In this document: in pieces, positions 1 to 8,800 of the stretch
Position numbering within the stretch: position 1 is the stretch's first letter
Layout of the letters: the number at the start of each line of letters is the position of its first letter
DNA from: a virus
DNA: 22,754 bases
Reading direction: 5' to 3' (one strand)
IMG/VR virus record: IMGVR_UViG_3300020430_000100
Location: 1 to 22,754 of that record
The notes under the pieces: model-generated
What the model saw: the letters and a program-made list of their open reading frames with translations, nothing else
Databases searched by the model: none
Told to the model about the DNA's origin: nothing
Made by a program: the position numbers and the translations under genes

Positions 1-177
1 CCAATTACTTGCCTTTAGTTGTGCATGAATTTCATTTAAAGAAAATATGCCTGGCGCTGAACCAGTAACACCACCCATTGCTTTCAAAAAATCATACATA
101 GAATCTCTAGTTTGATTGCCTGTGGTAAATCCACTACCAAGTGTTATTGTTGGACTAGAACCTATGTAACGTGCCAT
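1..177 (-). CDS. Partial CDS, N-terminus of a small phage structural protein
   Basis: An ATG at 177-175 opens a frame that stays open to the window edge, so only the first 59 residues are seen. It begins MARYIGSSPTITLGSG and contains a helical stretch (residues about 25-35, MYDFLKAMGG). The start overlaps the stop codon of the upstream gene by one base (TAATG), the same coupling used at several other junctions here, which supports it as a real gene and the next member of the fibre/decoration string. I do not recognise a family with certainty. Position suggests a virion component; the function is unknown and the C-terminus lies outside the window. Confidence 0.7.
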   Translation of the reverse strand, partial: MARYIGSSPTITLGSGFTTGNQTRDSMYDFLKAMGGVTGSAPGIFSLNEIHAQLKASNW

Positions 178-539
178 TATGATATTTCCTCATAACTGAT
201 AACAATTTCTAAATCACTAGCAGCACTTGCACCCCCACGAATTGACTGACCCTCTTCTAAATAAAATGAAGAGTTTTTATCAATAATAACTACTGATGCA
301 CCCCCAGGCACAGCAAGAACATTTGCAAATTTAAAACCAGTAGACCCATTATAATGGTCTAATGTAACATTTGCACTATTTGTTCCATCAACATTTGTTA
401 CTATAACAGAGTTGATTTTAAAAACTTTGTTAGAACTACCACTATTCGCAAGAAGAGATGTAGTTAAAGTTGTACCCAATGCTGCTCCAGTAGTTTTTCC
501 TTGAATAGTTGCAACATTGACTATATTTGGATTCGCCAT
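177..539 (-). CDS. Small beta-rich virion protein (120 aa)
   Basis: This protein begins MANPNIVNVATIQGK and is predicted to be almost wholly beta-strand, with alternating hydrophobic runs (VFKINSVIVTNV, SVVIIDKNSSFYL) and no enzyme motif. The pattern of an early conserved 'VNS-IVTN' strand, a 'P.G.S..I.....F.L..G..I' segment and a C-terminal 'SYEEIS' resembles small structural proteins placed beside fibre genes in marine T4-like phages (known context, from memory). It shares this layout with the 202-aa product at 1564-2172, so the two look like paralogues (inference). A GGAG Shine-Dalgarno lies just upstream of the ATG (minus-strand AGGAGAAAATAAATG). The likely role is a capsid/tail decoration or fibre-accessory subunit; the exact role is unknown. 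Confidence 0.75.
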   Translation of the reverse strand: MANPNIVNVATIQGKTTGAALGTTLTTSLLANSGSSNKVFKINSVIVTNVDGTNSANVTLDHYNGSTGFKFANVLAVPGGASVVIIDKNSSFYLEEGQSIRGGASAASDLEIVISYEEIS

Positions 540-552
540 TTATTTTCTCCTA

Positions 553-783
553 TTAACCAAATACCAAAGACATTGCAATAGATTTACCAGTAGATGCATT
601 GACTTTCCAGTTATTTCCGTCATATACTTCTATTGCGTTTACTGTTGTATTAAATCTCATAAAACCACTATTGGGTGATGACGGCCTCTGTGCAGTTGTT
701 CCAGAGGGAATATCAATTGAACCAGTAGAAGATGAACTTCCACCTAACTGTGTTTCTGCTATTTGTTTTGCGTTACTAGCCAT
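553..783 (-). CDS. Small fibre-type protein with a short tip motif (76 aa)
   Basis: The protein has a polar Ser/Gly stretch (GGSSSSTGSIDIPSG, about residues 14-28) followed by a motif of the form GTTAQRPSSPNSGFMRFN, then IEVYDGNNWKV. This 'G..A.RP..P..G..R.N......E.Y.G..W' signature is common in phage tail-fibre and appendage proteins (family knowledge). It starts at an ATG overlapping the stop of the 259-aa gene by one base (TAATG), so it is translationally coupled to it. No catalytic residues are visible. I infer a fibre or whisker component, possibly a partner of the repeat protein just upstream; the full-length fibre is not encoded here in one piece. Confidence 0.75.
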   Translation of the reverse strand: MASNAKQIAETQLGGSSSSTGSIDIPSGTTAQRPSSPNSGFMRFNTTVNAIEVYDGNNWKVNASTGKSIAMSLVFG

Positions 784-1562
784 TATACGAAGTACCTCGC
801 CATTATTTGCGAATTGTTAATTGGTGCAAAAGTAAAAGTTAAAGTTGCACCAGAAATCGCATAGTCTGTTGTTGGTTTCATGGCAACACCGTTGTAAAAA
901 ACAAAGACATCATTTGTACTTGCACTATTACTTAAAGTAAATGCAGTTGTAGAACCATTACCAGTAAAGTTATCTAAGAACATTGACACTGCTCTTCTTG
1001 CAGTTGTTCTTACTCCTAGATGTTTTACTTCAATCTCTGCGCCGTTATCTGGAGCAGAGGTAAATGTTACCACTCCAGTTGTTGTATTTACTGAATAGTT
1101 ACTAGAACTTTTTTGTAAAATACCATCAACGAATACCATGATTTGTGTAGAGTTTGCTGGAACTTCTGATAAGGTTACTGTAGTTGCAGAACCGTTTCCA
1201 GTAAATGTATCTGTAGTAAATGTTTTTAAATTAGTTGCAAGTTCATTCTCACCTACTGAACCAGTTGGTGGTTTATTAAAAATACTTGCAATACCTCTAT
1301 GAATAACATAAATGGTATCACCATTTGCAGGCGTTCCAGTAAATGCAAGAATCTTTGGAAGATTACTTGCGTCATCATTTATCGTATAAGCGACATCTGG
1401 TTCTTGAATAACATTGTTTACAACAACCATTATATTTTGAGAAGAACCACCAGGCACCTCATTTGTCAGAGTAAAATTCGCTGTAGAACCATCTCCAGTA
1501 AAGTCCTCTTTTAAGAACTTTGGACTAACTCTGTTTTCAACTTGAGCGCCTATATATGCCAT
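783..1562 (-). CDS. Triple-repeat beta-sandwich fibre/structural protein (259 aa)
   Basis: Three tandem copies of a module fill the protein: residues about 17-92, 115-183 and 195-259. Each copy opens with an FTG[DN]GS motif followed by a T-rich strand, continues with a hydrophobic strand carrying 'V..NGV' or 'VDGI', and ends with a 'F..AP.[ND]......I' strand. Such modules occur in phage baseplate and fibre proteins as stacked beta-sandwich domains (family knowledge). The gene ends two bases before its promoter-distal neighbour in a tight string, and its own ATG lies one base after the stop of the upstream gene. The likely role is a rod-like or trimeric fibre segment in the virion; attachment site and ligand are unknown. 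Confidence 0.8.
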   Translation of the reverse strand: MAYIGAQVENRVSPKFLKEDFTGDGSTANFTLTNEVPGGSSQNIMVVVNNVIQEPDVAYTINDDASNLPKILAFTGTPANGDTIYVIHRGIASIFNKPPTGSVGENELATNLKTFTTDTFTGNGSATTVTLSEVPANSTQIMVFVDGILQKSSSNYSVNTTTGVVTFTSAPDNGAEIEVKHLGVRTTARRAVSMFLDNFTGNGSTTAFTLSNSASTNDVFVFYNGVAMKPTTDYAISGATLTFTFAPINNSQIMARYFV

Positions 1563-1563
1563 T

Positions 1564-2172
1564 TTAAGATACCTCTTGTAGAATACCAGCGATTAAATCA
1601 ACATTAGCAGCACTTGCATACGCATAAACTTTATCGTTTGCATTAAGAACAATCTTTTGTCCAGATACAATTTTCAATGTTGAACTTGATGGTATTGTAA
1701 CATCTTTTACAATGTGATATGCTTTAAATATTACTTTTGTTCCAGCAGCAGTTCCGTTTGATGCACCAGAGTTTTGTGCATATGTAAATGTTGTTGCACT
1801 TGGAACAGATGCAACTTTGTAAATACCATTTACAAAAGCAGTTGTTGAACCAGTTACATGAACATACATACCTACACTTAGTCCATGAGCAGAACCAGTT
1901 GTAACAGTTGCAATATCACTTGCAGATACAATACTTGTAATTGAACCTAATGTTGAAGAAGTGTCTTGAATAAAACAAGTTAACGATACACTTGCACTTC
2001 CAGTATTAGCAGCATCTAACTCAACTAGAATTGAGTTAACACCACTTGAACCATTGTTTGCATTGTATACTAACTGTGGGCCTGTCGCATTATCAGTTGC
2101 ACTACCAGTTGATTGATAAAACTCTCCAGCAGATACGATAGATGCAAAAGCGTTTTTAAAATTATTTGCCAT
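1564..2172 (-). CDS. Beta-rich virion protein with an inserted domain (202 aa)
   Basis: The outer parts (residues about 1-75 and 148-202) follow the same plan as the 120-aa product at 177-539: an early 'VNSI.VELD...TGSASVSL' strand pair and a late 'TIPSSSTLKIVSGQKIVLN..D' segment ending 'ILQEVS'. Between them, about residues 85-140, sits an extra module with the text TGSAHGLSVGMYVHVTGS followed by FVNGIYKV and TTFTYA. 'HGLS.G..V...G...FNG.Y.V' modules recur in phage structural proteins as small beta domains (family knowledge). I infer a paralogue of the 120-aa protein enlarged by a module insertion. It is probably a virion surface or fibre-associated subunit. No enzymatic motif is seen. Confidence 0.8.
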   Translation of the reverse strand: MANNFKNAFASIVSAGEFYQSTGSATDNATGPQLVYNANNGSSGVNSILVELDAANTGSASVSLTCFIQDTSSTLGSITSIVSASDIATVTTGSAHGLSVGMYVHVTGSTTAFVNGIYKVASVPSATTFTYAQNSGASNGTAAGTKVIFKAYHIVKDVTIPSSSTLKIVSGQKIVLNANDKVYAYASAANVDLIAGILQEVS

Positions 2173-2182
2173 ATTTTTTTCC

Positions 2183-2623
2183 TTATCCTAATGCAGTTGC
2201 TAATGCGATTGAAAATCCCTCAGTAGAAATTGTTCCTCCAACTGTAGGAAATGTTAAGTTCACAGAACCATTAGTTATATTACCATTAATTGTTGCATTA
2301 CCAGAAATTGTTACATTATTTGGTAAACCTATAGTAACTTGATTACCAGCAGCAGCAGTTTCGATTTCATTTGTTGTACCAGCAATCGTTAAAGTTTCAC
2401 TATCCAAAATTGAAATTGTTCCAGTATCACCAGAAATATCAACATCAATATTATTGACAGCAGTATTCAACAATGTAACTGCTTCTACAATATCACTTGC
2501 AGATGCTATAATACCAGATGCACCAGTAACACCAGCAATATCACCTACGTCAGTTGCGAGTTCATTGAACTCCACTCTAAATTGTTCAAAGGTGTTACTT
2601 GGTAATACTTGTCTATCTGCCAT
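2183..2623 (-). CDS. Fibre-like structural protein (146 aa)
   Basis: The N-terminus reads MADRQVLPSNTFEQFRVEFN followed by ELATDVGDI, a short alpha-helical baseplate/fibre-anchor-like segment seen at the start of many marine T4-like fibre proteins (family knowledge, from memory). The rest is beta-rich and repetitive: 'DTGTISILDSETLTIAGTTN', 'NNVTISGNATINGNITNGS', then 'LTFPTVGGTISTEGF', a pattern typical of trimeric beta-helical fibres. Its ATG lies inside the upstream 78-aa gene, overlapping by 11 bases, so translation is probably coupled. At 146 aa it is much shorter than a complete fibre, and it may be a connector or a reduced fibre. The role is inferred from context only. Confidence 0.78.
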   Translation of the reverse strand: MADRQVLPSNTFEQFRVEFNELATDVGDIAGVTGASGIIASASDIVEAVTLLNTAVNNIDVDISGDTGTISILDSETLTIAGTTNEIETAAAGNQVTIGLPNNVTISGNATINGNITNGSVNLTFPTVGGTISTEGFSIALATALG

Positions 2624-2849
2624 CTTTCTCTACCAATTTTACTAATAAATCTTTAATCTCATGCATTTCAGATTTTAATATATTTATCTGTCTTGTTGCA
2701 TCTCTTAATTCATCTTTTTGTTGTTGAACTGCTCTTGACCTCTTAACAGCAGCGACATAAGCACTTCTTGAAGTATTTATTATCGCTTTTGAATTTACAT
2801 CTCTTACAAGATGTTCGTGTCCTTCAACTTTTAAATATTCTTCACTCAT
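2613..2849 (-). CDS. Small coiled-coil protein conserved in marine T4-like phages (78 aa)
   Basis: The protein opens MSEEYLKVEGHEHLVRD and then becomes a long charged helix (about residues 28-75), with a heptad-like segment INILKSEMHEIKDLLVKLVE suggesting a coiled coil. Proteins beginning 'EYLKVEGH..LVRD' followed by a helix occur among the structural genes of T4-like cyanophages (from memory; no function is assigned that I know of). Start and stop are both coupled: the ATG shares one base with the stop of the 2250-aa gene, and the 3' end overlaps the next gene by 11 bases. I infer a small assembly factor or minor virion subunit, for example a helical oligomer acting as an adaptor; this is not shown. 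Confidence 0.8.
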   Translation of the reverse strand: MSEEYLKVEGHEHLVRDVNSKAIINTSRSAYVAAVKRSRAVQQQKDELRDATRQINILKSEMHEIKDLLVKLVEKDGR

Positions 2850-5800
2850 TATGTTGCCAATGCGATAGCACGCAAGTCCTTAATTCTAGGTGGTTCTGAA
2901 CTATTTGATGACTGCATACGAATCTTAATTGCAAATGCAGTAAATTCTTCTAAATCATTTGCACTATATTCGTATTCAATAAAGTCATCATCAGTAGTTG
3001 AGTCGTTAGTAGTAACATCTGGCCCACCAGTTGTGTTGAAAAATCTGAAACCTAGTTCATCAAAATCTGATTCATCATCTGAACGAAGTATTTTAAACAT
3101 GACTTGTATCTCTGCGTCTGCAAATCTTACAGCAGTATGTAATACCTTGAGTGCAGTAGCAGGATTTTTAAGTGTAACTTTTCTAGTTACATAAACTGAT
3201 TCTGTACTGTCACCATCTGGTTCAGTAGGTGCGACAAAGTCTGAAGTTGGGAATACACCAGAACTACTATCAATGTTATCAATTCTATTTGCAAAAGCAA
3301 CGATAGACTTTCTATCTAAATCAATGACTGGTGATAAGTTTTCTTGAGTTGTTCCCATAACAAGGTCAAGGAAGAACGACTTACTACCACTTAGTTCATT
3401 TGTTTCGTTAATTTGAGATGCAACCATTTTAGGATTATCAAAAAAGAAATTCTCTCCCAGAGTTATGTTTACTTTCTTATTAGAAGCAAGAGATGCAGTA
3501 TCCAGAGATGTTTCTGCACCACCAGGCGACCTACCAGAAGTTGCTCTAATTGAACTAGACAATGTAGTGTTTGGGTGTATGATAGTTGGTAATAATGTTT
3601 GCATACCATCCATCTGTGCATTTTCTGTTGCGACCACAGCGTTACCACCACCAACTGATACAGATGCGTCTGCACTTGTAGTTGTATTGATTGTATAGTA
3701 ATCTAAATTTTGATTTGCAATTGCAGTATGAGTTTTATTAATCTGGTCAAGAGGAATACCATTTAACTGATATAACTCAACGGTTGTACCGTTAGCATGA
3801 GCAGTTGCACTAGTACCATCTTGTCCTCTTGTCAAACTTGTAATTGCAGTTGTTCCAGCACCACCACTTTGAGTACCGAACATTATCTCATTACCAATCT
3901 TCAAGTAAATTCTAGAAGAGAGATTACTTGCTTCAAAACCAGTTCCAGATGTAAGTGTTAAACTAGTTGCACTATTTGTAATCGCACCATTAAGTGTTGT
4001 TGACGTATCAGACTTTACACCAGAGATAGTTACATTATTTTGGTTTGCAAACATATGGTGGTCTTCATGTAAAATTTTAACAACATTACTACTTGCAGTA
4101 AATCTTAGTGGGTCATTACCAAGAGTTTTACTTGGAAGAACATCATTGACCAAAGTTAGAGTTCCACTTGTGCCAGTTTCAAAACTTGCTCTATGAACAG
4201 TAAACTTTAAATCTTCAAAGTCATATGCAGACCATGTAGTATTATTCTGTGATTTAAATAACACACCAAGATATGGTTGTTCAGAAACAGTTCTAGTTCC
4301 ACCAATATCTGTTTCACCCATTCTTGAAATCCATGCAAAGTATTTGTCAGAGTCGGACTGAAGAACGATACAATATTCTACACCGTTTCTAACATACACT
4401 GGTGATTTAAATTTAAATGATGTCTGAAAAGATGCATTATTATTAATATTAACCCTTGACAATGTTTTACCAGAGATTGCTCTTAATGATGGAGATGCAA
4501 CTTTTAATAATGTATCACTAACAATTTCTGTTACTGTAGTAGTAAGTGCTTGTGTATCTCTTCCTGCCTGACCAGCTGTTCCTACATCAGAGTTTCCAGC
4601 ACCCTCAATAGTGATTGGACAACCGACAAACAATTCAGTAAAATTAGTATTAGTACCAGCAACATCAATTGAACCATTACTCATTGCAACTGTACCATCT
4701 TCAAATGGTTGATAAACTACAGTACCAAAAGGTAATGCCTTTACTGTGGGATAACCATTTTCCATTTCACGAATTTGACAAGTTACTGGAATAGATGGGT
4801 CTTTACCTTGGAAGAACACATCAATTTTTGTAATATATTCTCCACCCTCTGCTTGGGGCATAATGGATTGTGCAAGCGGATCCCACCACCCAACAACTTC
4901 ATCTCTAAAGTCTGTTCTCGTAACATTCTCTGTTGTAGAAACATTTCTAACCTCAACTCTTGCGTTTCTAGTTGCAATAATTCTTTCTTGAATATTTCTA
5001 AGAATACCTCTAGCAGAATAAGTTGCTTGTGCAAAAGTTTCTGGTTCTGGACTAATCTGATTTGTAGCAGAAGATGTTAATCTGAATACTCTTTCACCAG
5101 TTCTAAATCTTGGATTACCAGCAACATTAGGGTCTGGAATTGAGAAGACACCTTCTAACTTACCAAATCCATTTGAGAACATTGCACCACCAGCAGATGT
5201 TACAGTACCAGTACCACCAACAGATGGTGTTACATTTGCAGTAACATTTTGTTTATCAAAGAATGGATACATTCTAGTCAAAGGTTTTAGACCAGTTACT
5301 TTGAACGTAACATTTCTTGCACGAATAAAAGGAATAAGTGCAGTTGATACTAATCTATCTCCCTCTGACCGTCTATCAATTTGTGGCACAACATTAGTTT
5401 GAATACCTTGTCTAGTTCTAGTTCCAGTTTGAGTTGTTGTAACTCTTTGAAGAACTGCACGACCTCTTGGTTGACCTAAGTTAATAAATCTATGTTCTCT
5501 AAATCTACCACCTCTTGTAGTTGAAGTACCAGACCATTGAGTTTGCCATGCGTTCCACACAGTACCTATTGCGTTTCTATTTTGTGCAAAGACTGTATCA
5601 AAGTTACCCTCACGATTAATAACAAGTGCTGGAAGTCTGTTTACTTCAAACCACTCATCACCAGATGGACTTAATTCACAAATACCTGCCCATGAGAAAT
5701 TGAGAACTGGGTTTAGATTTTCAATTCTAGTTGCATAAGGTTGTTGAATACTTATAATCTCATCATACGGAAGAGTAATTAAGTCACCAGTTTTTTGATA

Positions 5801-8800
5801 CTTATCAAGAGTTCTTTGGGCATCAGTTGTATTTTCTTCTAGTAGTGAAACACCTTTCATAAAATACTTTGGTCTTAACTCTTGATTTTCCATATCAATC
5901 GCAACACGATAGTCTGGGTGTTGAACATCACCTATTGCATGACCACCAAAGTTATCAACTAAGAAACCAGATTTAAATCTATCTAATCCATTTGCATCTT
6001 GTACTTGAAAAGACTCTGCATCTTTTTCTAATAGTGAAAGAGCAGTATAATATTCGATATTATTAATTCTATCTTCAAGTCTACCAATATCTCTCATTGT
6101 ATATCGTTTGTTTGTTTCTTTAGTTAATTTTGCATCATCAATATTGAGAAGATAAGCAGGCAAAGTAATTTCAGAAATCAACATGGACTTTTGTAAATCT
6201 TCTGGTGGTTCTGGATTTTCAGCAGGAGTTCCTTGTTGAACTTTGAACTCACCCTTTTCAGTTAAGAAAAGTAAATCTACACGACCAAGAAAAAATTCAA
6301 AATCATATGCGATAGTTGAATTGTCTTTTGGAATTAGAATTTCAGATGCAGTACCAACATTATATGCTCTGGCAGCGAAGTTAAATGAGAAACCAGTAAT
6401 ATTATCAGCAGTATATTGACCACTATTTCTAGTTGCAGTAGTTTTTGCAATATCTCCAACCTTTGGTCTGAAGTCAATTGCATTTCTTAAATCATATTCA
6501 CCAGTAGGTTCTCTAACCTCTGGGTCAACTCTTGTTGCAGAGTATGTAAGAATATCTTTGTAGTCGATTGCACTATATGAGTCTACTGTGAAGAAATCAC
6601 CAGCACCGTGTTCAAAGTAATCAAACACTATTGAGATTCTACCAGTAGGTGCAGTTGCTCCTGCTTTTCTAATTATCCTACCGACATCATAAAAGTTATC
6701 TCTTTGTCCAGTATCTAAAATAAATCTATTTGTAATATTTTTTGAACCAGCAGTCAAAGTTCCAACTGTTGCAGTCGCACCAGATGTCTGTCCAGTAATT
6801 GTTTCACCAGAAGAAAAGTCCTTTGCATTTTTTACTATATATGTGATTGGACTTGTTGTTCCGATAATCAATGCTTGTGCATTACTCGTACCACCAACAA
6901 TTCTTTCACCCTTAGTGAATGTGCCAGATATACCAGTTGCAGTAAACTGTGGAAGTGCTGGGTCTGCACTTGTACTTTCTGAATCAAAGATTGCATGAAT
7001 TCTAGTTGTATCACCTTTACCAAGTGAAATGTCTTTATCTTTTGCATCAACACCAAACACATGAGATTGATTATTACCAGAAATATTATTTACAAGAACA
7101 ATATGAGCAGGAACTTTAGTTTTAACTTTATGTTCGGCAGCAGTTCTTCTTACAGTAGTTAAAAGTTTTACTTTAATACCATTCGCATTGAAAACGGTTG
7201 TGTTTGTAATTGTTAATTGATTACCACTAATATTAAAACTTGATGTACTTGCAGTTAAATTAATAACATCACCGTCTGCACAACCACCAGCACTATTGTT
7301 ATCAAGAACTACTGCAATGTAATCTACATTAGATGCAGATTGGAAAGTTTCATTTGCAGCTGCAGTAACAGCAATTTGTCCACTACCGTTTGAAGTTGTA
7401 ACATATTGTCTACGAACAGTTAATGCAGTAACAGAGTTGTTACTATTTGAATCTGTTTTTAAAGTCTTGATATTATTTTTTCTTAATTTACGAAGTAAAA
7501 TATTTCTATTAGTATCTTGTATTGCTGGTCTAGTTCTAGTTACTGGAACAGTAGTTGTAACAGAGCCAGGCGCAACTGTAACTGCTAAAGATGTATCAGA
7601 GGAAATAGTATTTACAATTCTAGTACCGATACCACTGATATTAATTACATCACCAGCACGAAGTTCAGTTTGGAAAAGAGTTCCAAAACCAGTTACAGTA
7701 GTTCCAGAACCAGCAGTTGAAACTGTACCAGTTAAAGTTTTTGTCGTATTAAGAACAAGGTCAGCAGTAAAGTCTTCATCAGAGTTTGTTGGGTCATCCA
7801 TAAAAACTTGTTTAACTTGGTCAAACTGTTTTTGTGCAACACTAGATACTGTTATAGCAGTATTATCACTTTTTTTAATTTGACCATTAGTTTCATCAGA
7901 TGAGGAAGATAATAAATTATCTGTTGTTAAGAATGTTCCCACAACATTCGTAAGATGAAGAATTGTATTTTGAACACTATGAACAAAACCAGTTGCACCA
8001 GAAACAGTACCAGTAACTTTTGCACCAGTTGGTACATGGTTTCCGTCTGGAACAGCACTTAAAACAACATTCGTAAACATACGAATATCGAAAAGATATA
8101 AATTGAACTGAGCAACTTGACCACCAGAACCACCGTGTGCTAATTTATTATCAGAGTTTGCATCAAGACCAGATGCGTGTTCAAATGCTCTTGCTCTTGC
8201 AATACCAATTTCTGCACCAGCACCACTTCCTCTAGAAGAAGTAGCAGCATCTCTTAATGAAATTTGTCTATATGGAACTGCAATTTCAGATGCACTATTT
8301 TTACTTGAGATGTCAGGCCCACCATATACATTTGTTACTCTAACAAAGTTACCAACTTCTGCGTTAGTAATTGCACTATCAAATTCTTCAGTTGTTCTAG
8401 GTTTTTCAACATCAATAAACTTGGGAGCAACAGTTTCAATTTCATATCCACGAACATATGCCTTACCAGGCGATACTTGGATATTTAAGAAATTTTCAGA
8501 TGCAGTGTTACCATCATCAGTAGTATTACCACTTGCATAAACACCTTCATTTAATCCGTCATCTAAGTTTTCTCTTAAATCAATACCAAAATCTTTTACC
8601 GTGTAGTTACCAGATTCATCAAAAGTTCTTCTTGCAAATGTTTCACTAAGAATAGAGTAATCTGTATTTCTTGCAATCTCTTGAATAACACCATTTTTAA
8701 TCTGAGCAATCTCTACAAAATTTTCATCAGCAGCAGAACCAAGTGCAAGTTTAGAAAGTGTTAATGTGTATTGTAATCTGTGAGCACCCTTTGCATTTTC

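Noticed and set aside
2681-2688. GATAAATA (and AATAAATA at 2774-2781) on the minus strand as late promoters
   Set aside because: Both lie within the 78-aa coding region, the first base differs from the better sites, and the next gene is already coupled by overlap; too weak to list.
7437-7883. 148-codon plus-strand ORF opposite the 2250-aa gene
   Set aside because: It is antisense to a strongly supported gene and has a composition expected from the reverse frame (Val/Ser/Leu-rich); no ribosome site or family match.
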